The position numbers were made by a program, and so were the translations under genes. A DNA stretch of 64,000 nt from assembly GCA_910588495.1 (NCBI GenBank), contig CAJUPU010000003.1:68068-132067 (forward strand), in the 5' to 3' direction. Under the pieces are notes generated by a model. That model was not told the origin of the DNA and searched no databases. It saw only the letters and a program-made list of their open reading frames with translations. This DNA is from an uncultured Oscillospiraceae bacterium. GTDB lineage: Bacteria > Bacillota > Clostridia > Oscillospirales > Oscillospiraceae. Of the stretch, positions 51,724 through 60,208 are shown in pieces. The first letter of the stretch is position 1, and each line of letters begins with the position of its first letter.

Positions 51724-52437
51724 ATGGTGGGCGCGGGGGTGGAGGTGGTGGAGCACGTGCTGGAGGAGGAGTGGTCCAGCTCAACCAGGTGTTTTTCCAC
51801 TACATCCGCACCGGGCGGCCCTTCGTGGTGATGAAATACGCCATGACCATGGACGGCAAGATCGCCGCCCATACCGGGGCGTCCCGGTGGATCACCGGGG
51901 AGCAGGCCAGGGCCCACGTCCAGGCCCAGCGCCACCGGCTGTCCGCCATCATGGCGGGGGTGGGGACGGTGCTGGCCGACGACCCATCGCCGACCTGCCG
52001 CCGCCCGGCGGCAAGGATCCCCTCCGGGTGGTGTGCGACACCCGCCTGCGCCCCCCTTGACGGCGCAGGCCGTGGCCACCTGCTGCACCGATGAAAAAAA
52101 GCGCCTGGCCTACGAGCGGGCCGGGTGCCGGGTGCTGCGGGTGGGAGAACGGGACGGCCATGTGGACCTGGACGAGCTGATGGCCCGGCTGGGCCGGGCA
52201 GAGATCGACAGCGTGCTGCCGGAGGGGGGCGGCACCCTGAACTGGGCGGCCCTGGAGCAGGGCGTGGTCCAGAAGGTGCAGGCGTACATCGCCCCCAAGC
52301 TGCTGGGCGGGCAGGAGGCCAAGACCCCGGTGGAGGGGATGGGCGTCCCCCATCCGGAGGGTGCGTTCCCGGCTGGCCAACACCACGGCCGTCCGGCTGG
52401 GGGAGGACTTTTTGTTGGAGAGCGAGGCGATCTATCC
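51724..52437 (+). pseudogene. ribD: ribD remnant (reductase domain with frameshifts, deaminase domain lost)
   Basis: Pieces of bifunctional RibD are readable in shifting frames. MVGAGVEVVEHVLEEE starts at 51724; after a one-base loss come QLNQVFFHYIRTGRPFVVMK and MTMDGKIAAHTGASRWITGE. A further shift near 51990 gives GGKDPLRVVCDTRLRPP then a stop. The next stretch is AVATCCTDEKKR...LPEGGGTLNWAALEQGVVQ and VQAYIAPKLLGGQEAKTPVE, with a last shift to RLANTTAVRLGEDFLLESEA. About 125 N-terminal residues (the cytidine-deaminase-like domain) are missing. Identity to functional RibD motifs is high, so decay looks recent. Confidence 0.85.
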
Positions 52438-52575
52438 TGTTTACCGGGATCGTTCGAGAACATCGAGCAGGCCATCGAGCGGGCGGGCACCAAGGCCGGG
52501 AACAAGGGCTTCGACTGCGCCGTGGGGGCCATCGAGATGGTGGAGCTGATCCGGGCGCTGGAGCGGGGGGAGTGA
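52437..52575 (+). pseudogene. ribH: Fused remnants of ribE start and ribH end
   Basis: Directly after the ribD fragment, LFTGIV (52437-52454) is the N terminus of riboflavin synthase (RibE usually starts MFTGIV). It breaks off and, one base out of frame, NIEQAIERAGTKAGNKGFDC...ALERGE (52459-52575) is the last 38 residues of lumazine synthase RibH. Nearly all of ribE, all of ribA and about three quarters of ribH are therefore deleted between these points. Confidence 0.82.
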
Positions 52576-52600
52576 CCTCCGCCCGGCCGGAGGGGACAGA

Positions 52601-52633
52601 AAAAAGGATCTCCCGATCGGGAGATCCTTTTTC
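52601..52633. terminator. Terminator of the former rib operon
   Basis: Fourteen-base perfect stem AAAAAGGATCTCCC / GGGAGATCCTTTTT with GATC loop (52601-52614, 52619-52632), T-run on the plus strand and symmetric A-run for the other strand. It follows the ribH remnant by 25 bases. Confidence 0.88.
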
Positions 52634-52685
52634 CGCCCTTTTCGGGCCGTCCATCCTGATCCCGCCCCAGCCGCCGGGACAGCCT

Positions 52686-52732
52686 GCGGCCGCGCGGGCC
52701 GAGGGGGCTCCCCCCTCTTTCCGCGCGGCCGC
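52686..52732. repeat. Large GC inverted repeat downstream of the SLH gene
   Basis: Outer arms GCGGCCGCGCGG / CCGCGCGGCCGC (52686-52697 and 52721-52732) enclose a second hairpin GAGGGGG / CCCCCTC. No T-run on either strand. It lies between the rib terminator and the stop of the SLH gene and may slow transcription or mark a rearrangement boundary. Confidence 0.55.
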
Positions 52733-52791
52733 GATCGTCTTTAGGCGTTATCCATCGCCTGCAGCGGCCGTCCCGCCGGACGGCGCCCGGG

Positions 52792-54960
52792 TCAGGCCCG
52801 CTCCATGAAGGCCAGCAGCATCATGGCGGCATCTCCCCGGGTGGCGGCGCCGCCGGGATCCAAACGGCCCTGGCTGTCGCCTTTCACCATCCCCAGGGCC
52901 TGGGCCAGCGCGGCGTAGCCCAGCATATCCTTGCCGATCTCCGCCTCGTCGGCGAAGTCCGTCCGGTAGATCCCCTGGAGCTGGGCGGCGGGCCTATAGC
53001 CGCCCGCGTCCAGCACCATCTGGATCGCGTCCAGCCGGGTCAGCTGCCGCCCGTCCTCCCGGTCCTCCCGCCGCAGGGCCCCCATCCGGTAGGCCGTCCG
53101 GTAGGCCTGGTCGATGCTGCCGTCGGCCGGATCCTCGGGGTCGATCGCCAGGCCCTGGCTGCTGGCCAGCAGCGCCACCAGGTCCAGCTGGGTCAGCTTC
53201 TTGTCCGGCTGGAACTTTCCTCCGGCGTAGCCGATGCCATAGCCCGCCAGCGTCTCGGCGGCGCGCTTGGCCGGGGAGTCCGCCAGGTCGCTGTACTTCA
53301 AGCCCCCCGCCGCCCCGGCGCTCATGACCACCGGCCGGCCGGTCTTGGCATCGATGCCCATCACGTTCTCCTCCGGCGCCGCCAGCTGCCAGCCCAGCTT
53401 CAGGCTGTTCAGCGTCTGGTAGCCCATCTCGGCCAGGGGGACGTGGTCCGGGTCGGACAGGTCCAGCTTCTGGGGCACCGCCACATAGCCCTTATAGATC
53501 TGGAAGGTCTTGAAGTAGGCGCTCACCGCCTGCTCCTTGGAGACGATCCCATCCGGGCTGTCGAAGCTCACGTCCTCGGTCCAGGACTGGGAATAGGAGC
53601 ACACCGAGCCGTCCGCCCCGTCGATCCCCACGGTGAGCTGGTCGTTGGGGAAGAAATATCCGTTCTCCTGCCGGGCGTACTGGAACCCCCAGACGCCGTA
53701 GCGGCCGTTCTCCCGCCGCAGGCCTCCGCCCGTGTAGGCCCCGCACCGGGCCATCCGCTCCCCCTGCTGGGCGGTCAGGAACGCCTCCGCCGTCTTGCGG
53801 GCGGCGGCCTCGTCCACCTTATTGACGGCGTTGTTCTCCCACCGTCCGGAGCTGGACACCGCCAGCAGCGCCCCGGTCTTGGCGTCCAGAGTCACCCACC
53901 GGCGCAGGGTCTTTTCCTCCGCCCGCTTGCCGTAGGTCAACCGGGCCACCACCACGTCCTTGCCGCCGATCTCCTCCTCCTGGTAGGAGGCCGAGGCCAG
54001 CGTGTAGCTGTCCAAGCCCAGCGCCTCCACGGCCCTGGCCTTCTCATCCAGCGCCTGCTTGGTCAGGGTGTCCTTCAGCTTGTCCGCCCCCAGCTGCTCC
54101 GCCTGGGTCAGCCCGCCGGTGGCCCCCTCTTCCGGAGCGCTGTCCGCTTCGCCCAAGTCGCCGTTGAATTTCCGGTCCAGATCGCCGTACAGCTCGGTCA
54201 GGTCCACCAGCTTCCCGCTGGCGTCGTCCACATAGAAGCTGTCGATGGAGTCGGGCACGTAGCGCAGCACCGCCGTCCGCTCCCCCTCCTCCAGCACGTA
54301 CTCCAGCCGCAGGGACAGGGTGCTCTGGAGCAGGGGCTCCACCGCGCTCTGGCCCATGCGGAACCGGGCGGCGGGGAGGGAGCCGATATAGTCCGTCTCC
54401 AGGCTGTCCCGGTGGAACTGGGCCACCGCGTAGTCCGCCAGGTCCACCCCCAGGGTGAACTGCAGCGGCGAGGGACAGCCGTTGAGCGCGATGCTCCCGC
54501 GGAAGTGATACCGGGTCTGCCGCAGGGAGGTGGACTCATCGGCGGCTTTGTCCAGGTCCACCTTCTCCCCGGAGCCCAGCACCCGCTTCAAAAACGCGGC
54601 CGCGGCCTCCTTCGCCCTGGCCGGGTCCCCCTTGGGCAGGGACAGCGGGACATCCGCCTGGTCTCCGTCCGCCCGGTAGCGGTAATAGCTGAGCACCTTG
54701 CCGGACTCGGAGGCCGTGATCTCCAGCGAGCCGTCCGGGCCGCTCCAGCTCAGCCGCCACGCGGGGGCCAGCTCCCCCTCGGTCAGCTGGCCGCTGAACT
54801 GCGTATATCCCTCGGTGTCCAGCGCCAGGGCGTCCTTCACCTTCTGGGTGACGGCGGCCAGCCGGTCCGCCCCGTCGCCGCTCTCGGCCGCGCTGGCGGG
54901 CGCCGCCAGGGCAAACGCCAGGGCTGACGCCAGCATGATCGATATGATGCGCTTTTTCAT
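52792..54960 (-). CDS. Secreted YcdB/YcdC-domain protein with S-layer homology domains
   Basis: 722 residues. Sec signal peptide (about 1-26, ending ALAAPASAAES), two YcdB/YcdC-like repeated domains (about 28-240 and 270-520; repeated pattern 'A..FL....G....D'), then about 190 residues with SLH-type repeats (KYSDLADSPAKRAAETLAGYG, and FADEAEIGKDMLGYAALAQAL near the end). SLH domains attach proteins to cell-wall polysaccharide. Start at 54960 with GGGGAAGAG upstream. Function unknown; a cell-surface protein. Confidence 0.82.
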   Translation of the reverse strand: MKKRIISIMLASALAFALAAPASAAESGDGADRLAAVTQKVKDALALDTEGYTQFSGQLTEGELAPAWRLSWSGPDGSLEITASESGKVLSYYRYRADGDQADVPLSLPKGDPARAKEAAAAFLKRVLGSGEKVDLDKAADESTSLRQTRYHFRGSIALNGCPSPLQFTLGVDLADYAVAQFHRDSLETDYIGSLPAARFRMGQSAVEPLLQSTLSLRLEYVLEEGERTAVLRYVPDSIDSFYVDDASGKLVDLTELYGDLDRKFNGDLGEADSAPEEGATGGLTQAEQLGADKLKDTLTKQALDEKARAVEALGLDSYTLASASYQEEEIGGKDVVVARLTYGKRAEEKTLRRWVTLDAKTGALLAVSSSGRWENNAVNKVDEAAARKTAEAFLTAQQGERMARCGAYTGGGLRRENGRYGVWGFQYARQENGYFFPNDQLTVGIDGADGSVCSYSQSWTEDVSFDSPDGIVSKEQAVSAYFKTFQIYKGYVAVPQKLDLSDPDHVPLAEMGYQTLNSLKLGWQLAAPEENVMGIDAKTGRPVVMSAGAAGGLKYSDLADSPAKRAAETLAGYGIGYAGGKFQPDKKLTQLDLVALLASSQGLAIDPEDPADGSIDQAYRTAYRMGALRREDREDGRQLTRLDAIQMVLDAGGYRPAAQLQGIYRTDFADEAEIGKDMLGYAALAQALGMVKGDSQGRLDPGGAATRGDAAMMLLAFMERA

Positions 54961-55144
54961 GTTCTCTTCCCCTTTCACAAGATCCACGGCGGCATCCAGC
55001 CGCCAATGTCCCACACCGAAAAACCGGTCGGTCTACTGATAAAGACGCATTTGGACGCCGCCAGTCACACCCTTTCCAAATTTTTCTCGCATCCTGGCTC
55101 GGGACCCCCTCTCCCCCGGGCGGGCAGAACCCCTGACAGGGCAA

Positions 55145-55168
55145 AGAGGCGCCCCCAAAGGCGCCTCT
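55145..55168 (-). terminator. Terminator of the nanA-dpp-like operon
   Basis: Nine-base stem AGAGGCGCC / GGCGCCTCT (55145-55153 and 55160-55168), six-base loop, followed on the minus strand by TTTGCC, ten bases after the aldolase stop. The remaining gap to the SLH gene shows nothing else. Confidence 0.7.
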
Positions 55169-55178
55169 CTGCCGTTTT

Positions 55179-56111
55179 TCAGCGGGCCTGGATCCGCTTG
55201 ACGATGTCCAGCCCCAGCCCGTCCGCCCGGTCGATGGCGGCCAGCTGGTCCAGCAGCTCCCGCTCCTGCTCCGGGGAGAAGTTGGTGAAGGGCCGCCGGG
55301 CATAGCCCGCGGGGATGCCGCCCCCCCGCAGCCACGCCTTGATGCAGGCCATCATGCTGCCGCTGCGCAGCCCCGCCATGATGACGTGGACCGCCTTGCT
55401 CTGGAGCTGGGCGGCGGCGGGGATGTCGGACGCCTTCACCGCCGCCCAGATCTTCAGGTAGAGGTCCGGGATCACGTTGTAGAACGACCCGATGATCCCA
55501 TCCACCCCCAGGGCGATGTTGGAGCTGCCCAGCTCGTCGCAGCCCCCGTAGATCTGGAAGCCGCTCTTGCAGCTCTCCCGGATCTGGGCCACCTCGTAGA
55601 GGGCGGTGGCGGTGTACTTCACGCCCTTGACGTTTTCGATCTGGGACAGGCGGATCACCTGCTCCACCGTCATCAGTCCGGCCAGGGGGATGTTATACAC
55701 CACCATGGGCAGACTGGTGGACCCGGCCAGATCCTCATAGTAGTGGAAGATCTGGTCCTCGTTGAATTTGAAGTAGAAGGGGGGCACGCTGGAAATGCCC
55801 GCCGCGCCGGCCCGCTCGGCGTGCTTGGCCAGCTCCACCGACGCCCTGGTGGACATGGCCCCCACATGGACCACCACCGGGACCTTGTCCCCCACCTCCT
55901 CCATCACGATCTCCACCTGGCGCATCCGCTCCTGGGCGTCCATCAGGAACGCCTCGCCGGTGGAGCCGGTGAGGTACAGCCCCCCGATATCGAAGGACAA
56001 CAGGTAACGGATGAACTCCCGGGTGCCCGCCTCGTCCAGGCTCTCGTCCCGCCCGAACACGGACAGCACCGCGGGGATCACACCTTTGAAATCACGAATA
56101 TCCCGGCTCAT
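55179..56111 (-). CDS. N-acetylneuraminate lyase-like DapA-family aldolase
   Basis: 310 residues, (beta/alpha)8 aldolase/lyase. GSTGEAF (49-55), HVGAMST (82-88), VPPFYFKF (109-116), the catalytic tyrosine Y139 in LPMVVYNIP and Schiff-base lysine K165 in VKGVKYT. The block GGCDELGSSNIALGVDGIIGSFYN is aligned with the NanA 'GYDE...GADGGIGSTYN' stretch, pointing to sialic acid lyase rather than dihydrodipicolinate synthase. It shares an operon with a peptide/Sat-type importer. ATGA overlap with the upstream ATPase gene. Other 2-keto-acid aldolase activities remain possible. Confidence 0.8.
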   Translation of the reverse strand: MSRDIRDFKGVIPAVLSVFGRDESLDEAGTREFIRYLLSFDIGGLYLTGSTGEAFLMDAQERMRQVEIVMEEVGDKVPVVVHVGAMSTRASVELAKHAERAGAAGISSVPPFYFKFNEDQIFHYYEDLAGSTSLPMVVYNIPLAGLMTVEQVIRLSQIENVKGVKYTATALYEVAQIRESCKSGFQIYGGCDELGSSNIALGVDGIIGSFYNVIPDLYLKIWAAVKASDIPAAAQLQSKAVHVIMAGLRSGSMMACIKAWLRGGGIPAGYARRPFTNFSPEQERELLDQLAAIDRADGLGLDIVKRIQAR

Positions 56112-57154
56112 TTCGCCGCCTCCTTTTTGACCGCGCCCTTGGCCTCCATCATCTCTTTCACTTTATGGCAGGAGACGAAGTGGCTCACGCCGTCGATCGC
56201 ATATTCCTCCAGCACGGGCCGTTCCGACTTGCACCGCTCCCGGCACTCCGGGCACCTGGGGTGGAAAGTGCAGCCCGGCGGCGGGTTGGCGGGCGAGGGC
56301 ACGTCCCCCTGGAGGGGGATGCGTTTCTTCTTTTTGCTCACGTCCGCCACCGGGATGGCGCTGAGCAGGGCCTTGGTGTAGGGGTGCAGGGTGTTGGCGA
56401 ACAGCTCCTCGGAGGTGGTCAGCTCCACGATGCGCCCCAGGTACATCACCGCGATCCGGTCGGCCAGGTACTCCACCACCGACAGATCGTGGGTGATGAA
56501 GATATAGGTCAGCCGGTACTCCTCTTTGAGCTGGTTGAGCAGCCGCAGCACCTGGGCCTGGATGGACACGTCCAGGGCGGACACGGCCTCGTCGCAGATG
56601 ATCAGCTCCGGGCCCACGGACAGCGCCCGGGCGATGCCGATGCGCTGGCGCTGTCCGCCGGAGAACTCGTTGGGGTAGCGGGTCATGTAGTCCCGGGGCA
56701 GGTTCACCGACTCCAGCAGATCGCCGATCTTTCGGATCCGGTCCTGCTTGTTCTTCATGCCGAATTTGATCAGCGGGTCCTCCAGGGAGCCGAAGATGGT
56801 GAAGGCCGGGTTGAGGGAGGAGTAGGGGTCCTGGAACACGATCTGGATCTTCTGCCGGGCGTTGTCCAGCTCCTTCCGGGGCAGCTTGCGCAGGTCCTTG
56901 AAGCCGTCCTCGAACTTGTACTCCATGCTGCCCTCGGTGACGGGCACCAGCTGGAGGATGGACTTGCCCAGGGTTGTCTTGCCGCAGCCCGACTCGCCCA
57001 CCAGGCCCAGGGTCTCGCCCCGGTAGACGTCCAGGCTGATGTCGTCCACCGCCTTCACATGGCCCACGGTGCGCTTCATCAGGCCCTTTTTGATGGGAAA
57101 ATAGGTCTTGGCCCCCCGTACCTTCAGCAGGACCTCCTTTTCCTTATTTGCCAT
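56108..57154 (-). CDS. Peptide/nickel/Sat-type ABC importer ATPase (DppF/OppF-like)
   Basis: 348 residues. Walker A GESGCGKTT, signature SGGQRQRIGIARAL, Walker B ELIICDEAVSALDVS, and the C-terminal oligopeptide-transporter motif with CTFHPRCPECRERCKSERP. Second ATPase of the importer, translationally coupled to DppD (11-base overlap) and to the aldolase. Confidence 0.93.
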   Translation of the reverse strand: MANKEKEVLLKVRGAKTYFPIKKGLMKRTVGHVKAVDDISLDVYRGETLGLVGESGCGKTTLGKSILQLVPVTEGSMEYKFEDGFKDLRKLPRKELDNARQKIQIVFQDPYSSLNPAFTIFGSLEDPLIKFGMKNKQDRIRKIGDLLESVNLPRDYMTRYPNEFSGGQRQRIGIARALSVGPELIICDEAVSALDVSIQAQVLRLLNQLKEEYRLTYIFITHDLSVVEYLADRIAVMYLGRIVELTTSEELFANTLHPYTKALLSAIPVADVSKKKKRIPLQGDVPSPANPPPGCTFHPRCPECRERCKSERPVLEEYAIDGVSHFVSCHKVKEMMEAKGAVKKEAAK

Positions 57155-58166
57155 CTGCCGTCACCTCCCCATAGTTGAAGCAGCGGGTGTAATGCCCCAC
57201 CCCCACCCACTCCTCGCCGGGCATCTCCCGCTGGCAGCGCTCGCCGGCGTAGTCGCAGCGGGGGCAGAACTGGCAGCCGCGGGGCCGATCGAAGGGGTCC
57301 GGCGTGGAGCCCCGGATGGGCTCCAGATCCTGGTCCTTGCCCTTGCCCAGCACGGGGATGGAGCGCAGCAGCGCCTTGGTGTAGGGGTGGGCGGGGGCGG
57401 TGAAGATCTCCTCCACCGGGCCGTACTCCACGATGTTGCCCATGTACATCACCGCCACCTCGTCGGCCATCTCGGCCACCACGCCCATATTGTGGGTGAT
57501 CATCATGATGGCGGTGTCGTGCTCCCGCTTCAGCTCGTTCATCAGATCGAAGATCTGGGCGCTGATGGTCACGTCCAGGGCGGTGGTGGGCTCGTCGGCC
57601 AGCAGGAGCTTGGGTTCGCAGGACATGCCCATGGCGATCATGGAGCGCTGGCGCATCCCGCCGGAGAACTGGTGGGGGTACTCCCCATAGCGGATGTCCG
57701 GGGCGGGTATGCCCATGTCGGCCAGGTCCTCGATGGCCTCCTTCTTGTACTGCTCCTTGCTGAGCCCCCCCTTGTGCTGGCGCAGCATCTCCTCGATCTG
57801 ATAGCCCACGGTGTACACCGGGTTCAGGGCGGTCATGGGATCCTGGAAGATGATGGCGATGTCCTGGCCCCGGATGGCGCGCATCTCCTTGCCGTTCTTC
57901 GCCAGCTGGTCCAGGCGCACCTCGGAGCCGTCCTCCTTATAATAGGTGATGGAGCCCTCCTCGATCCGGCTCAGCTCGGGGAGCAGGCGCAGGATGGAGT
58001 TGGCGGTCACCGACTTCCCGCAGCCGGACTCGCCCACGACGCACAGCGTCCTGCCCCGCTTCACGTCGAAGCTGATCCCCCGCAGCACCTTATTGCACCG
58101 CTGGTTGGTGTAGAAATAGACGTGGAGGTCCTTGACGCTCAATACCACATTATTATCGCTTCTCAT
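57144..58166 (-). CDS. Peptide/nickel/Sat-type ABC importer ATPase (DppD/OppD-like)
   Basis: 340 residues. Walker A GESGCGKSV, signature FSGGMRQRSMIAMGM, Walker B LLLADEPTTALDVT, C-terminal CQFCPRCDYAGERCQREMP motif of the family. Start taken as ATG 58166 with GAGAGGT seven bases upstream; a GTG at 58175 in frame is less well placed. Confidence 0.92.
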   Translation of the reverse strand: MRSDNNVVLSVKDLHVYFYTNQRCNKVLRGISFDVKRGRTLCVVGESGCGKSVTANSILRLLPELSRIEEGSITYYKEDGSEVRLDQLAKNGKEMRAIRGQDIAIIFQDPMTALNPVYTVGYQIEEMLRQHKGGLSKEQYKKEAIEDLADMGIPAPDIRYGEYPHQFSGGMRQRSMIAMGMSCEPKLLLADEPTTALDVTISAQIFDLMNELKREHDTAIMMITHNMGVVAEMADEVAVMYMGNIVEYGPVEEIFTAPAHPYTKALLRSIPVLGKGKDQDLEPIRGSTPDPFDRPRGCQFCPRCDYAGERCQREMPGEEWVGVGHYTRCFNYGEVTADGK

Positions 58167-58178
58167 ATCGCTCACCTC

Positions 58179-59114
58179 TCAGCCGATCTGGGTGGGATCG
58201 GACGCGTCCCGCATACCGTCCCCAATGAAATTGATGGACAGCACGAACAAGATCAGCATGATGGAGCAGGGCAGCCAGATCCACCACTTATCCAGCCAGT
58301 CGAAGCGGATGGTGCCCGCCTGGGTGATGAGGCTGATGATATTGCCCCAGGTGGCCAGCTCCATGGGCACGCCGTAGTTCAGCACGGAGAGGGCCGCCTC
58401 CTGGAGGATGAACATGGCGGTGGACAGGGTGATGTTGACCACGATGGGCCCCATGGCGTTGGGCAGCATGTGCTTGAAGGCGATCTTGGTCCGGGAGATG
58501 CCGAAGGCCCGCAGGGACTGGACGAATTCCTCCTCCCGGAGGGAGAGCACCTTGCTCCGGGCCATGCGGTACATGGACGGCCAGCCCGTCAGGATGAAGA
58601 TGACGATCAGGTTCTGCAGGCTCTTGCCCACCAGGGCCACGATGATGATGATCATCACCATCTGGGGGATGGACATGAAAATATCTGCGATCTTCATCAG
58701 GATCTTGTCCAGCCATCCGCCCAGATAGCCCACGTACATGCCCAGGGTGACCCCCAGCAAAGCGGCGCCCAGGGCGCTGCCCAGGCCCACCAGGATGCTG
58801 ATCCGCCCGCCGTAGAGCATACGCGACCAGATGTCCCGGCCCATCTGGTCGGTGCCGAAGATGTGCTCCGGGGAGGGGGGCGCCATCTTGTCCCGCAGGA
58901 AGAAGGCCGTGGGGGAGTACTGGGTGAACAGCGGCGCGCCGAAGCACAGCACGCAGATCGTCACGAAGAGGATCAAGCCGAACACCGCCAGCTTGTTGGC
59001 GGTGAGCTTGCGCAGGGTGCGGTTGGTGAGCTTGGTGCCCAGCTTTCCGCTCTCCTCGGCCTGCCGGATCTTGTCCAGCTTGCGGTCGAGGGCAGTTCTT
59101 TTCACTTTGTTCAT
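58179..59114 (-). CDS. ABC importer permease (DppC/OppC-like)
   Basis: 311 residues, about six membrane helices and the EAA-like cytoplasmic loop (VQSLRAFGISRTKIAFKHMLPN). The N-terminal soluble extension (NKVKRTALDRKLDKIRQAEESG) is typical of OppC. ATG 59114 overlaps the previous stop codon; the longer open frame upstream is not homologous. Confidence 0.92.
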   Translation of the reverse strand: MNKVKRTALDRKLDKIRQAEESGKLGTKLTNRTLRKLTANKLAVFGLILFVTICVLCFGAPLFTQYSPTAFFLRDKMAPPSPEHIFGTDQMGRDIWSRMLYGGRISILVGLGSALGAALLGVTLGMYVGYLGGWLDKILMKIADIFMSIPQMVMIIIIVALVGKSLQNLIVIFILTGWPSMYRMARSKVLSLREEEFVQSLRAFGISRTKIAFKHMLPNAMGPIVVNITLSTAMFILQEAALSVLNYGVPMELATWGNIISLITQAGTIRFDWLDKWWIWLPCSIMLILFVLSINFIGDGMRDASDPTQIG

Positions 59115-60061
59115 GATAGCTTCACCCTCGGGTCCAGCACCGCGGTGAGCACGTCCACGAGCAGCGAGGACAGCAGCACCATCAGCACCATGAATAGCCC
59201 CACCGACATGATGATGGGGGTGTTCTGGGTCTTGATCGCGTCGGTGAACCACCGGCCCACCCCGGGCCACTGGAAGATGTTCTCGATGACGATGGCCCCG
59301 CTGATCAGGGTGGGCAGGCGGAAGCCGATCAGCACCATCACCGGAGTGCAGGCCACCCGGAAGCCGTGGAACATGTTCACCTTCCACTCGGGAAGGCCCT
59401 TGGCCCGGGCGGTCTTGACATAGTCGCGGTTCATGGAGTCCAGCATACTGGACCGGGAGTAGCGCATGACGCCCGCCGTCTGAGAGATGCCCAGCACGAA
59501 GGCGGGCAGGAACAGGTGGTGCAGCTCATCGAGCAGCCCCGCGTCCCCCCGCTGGCCCACCGGGAACCACTTCAGCTTCAGGCAGAACAGGATGATGCAG
59601 AAGATGCCGAACAGGAACTGGGGGATGGCCACGCCCACCATGCCGGCCACGGTGAGCGCGTTGTCGGCCAGCTTCCCCTTTTTCAGGGCGGAGACCACGC
59701 CCAGCAGGATCCCCAGCACCGTGGAGATGATCAGCGCCGCCAGGGACAGCTCGATGGTGGCGGGCAACTTCTGCATCATCAGCTCGCCCACGGGCATGTT
59801 GTTTTGCAGGGAGTAGCCCAGATCGCCGGTGCACACGCCTTTGAGCCAGCTCAGATAGCGGACGATCATGGGACCGTCCAGCCCCTTGGCCGCCTTGAAG
59901 GCGGCCACCTCCTCCGCCGACATCTCCGCCAGCTGGTCCATGGGGATGAGGAAGTCGATGACGTCGCCGGGCATCAACTCGATCCCCCAGTAGATCAGAA
60001 AGGTGATGATGATCAGCATCGGTATCATGCCGATCACCTTGCGCAGGGTAAAATTCAGCAT
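59111..60061 (-). CDS. ABC importer permease (DppB/OppB-like)
   Basis: 316 residues. N terminus MLNFTLRKVIGMIPMLIIITFLIYW, signature loop YVKTARAKGLPEWKVNMFHGFR, six membrane helices. Partner of DppC in the membrane channel. Preceded by 147 bases with two hairpins after the binding-protein gene. Confidence 0.93.
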   Translation of the reverse strand: MLNFTLRKVIGMIPMLIIITFLIYWGIELMPGDVIDFLIPMDQLAEMSAEEVAAFKAAKGLDGPMIVRYLSWLKGVCTGDLGYSLQNNMPVGELMMQKLPATIELSLAALIISTVLGILLGVVSALKKGKLADNALTVAGMVGVAIPQFLFGIFCIILFCLKLKWFPVGQRGDAGLLDELHHLFLPAFVLGISQTAGVMRYSRSSMLDSMNRDYVKTARAKGLPEWKVNMFHGFRVACTPVMVLIGFRLPTLISGAIVIENIFQWPGVGRWFTDAIKTQNTPIIMSVGLFMVLMVLLSSLLVDVLTAVLDPRVKLS

Positions 60062-60094
60062 GGGATCGCTCCTTTCTGCCAGTGTTCTTCTTCT

Positions 60095-60152
60095 AGGGGA
60101 CCTCTGAACAAATGCGTCTGCGGCGCTGTGCGGATCTATTCAGGGGTCCCCT
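60095..60152. repeat. Imperfect 14-base inverted repeat between the binding-protein and permease genes
   Basis: AGGGGACCTCTGAA (60095-60108) and TTCAGGGGTCCCCT (60139-60152) pair with a single mismatch around a 30-base loop. It looks like a small mobile-type or RNA element. The permease ribosome site follows. Confidence 0.5.
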
Positions 60153-60161
60153 GGAACGGCC

Positions 60162-60194
60162 GCGCGGGGGTCGGCAGAATGCCGGCCCCCGCGC
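60162..60194 (-). other. Intercistronic hairpin after the binding-protein gene
   Basis: A 15-base stem with one G-T pair (60162-60176 and 60180-60194) around a GAA loop, 14 bases after the binding-protein stop. It resembles the partial terminators that give binding proteins higher expression than the permeases downstream. Confidence 0.65.
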
Positions 60195-60208
60195 GCCTCA
60201 CGTCAGGA

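Noticed and set aside
52033..52575. A 180-codon open frame that could be called a hypothetical gene
   Set aside because: Its parts match RibD and RibH in order, with frameshifted and missing stretches between; it is the residue of the rib operon, not an independent gene.
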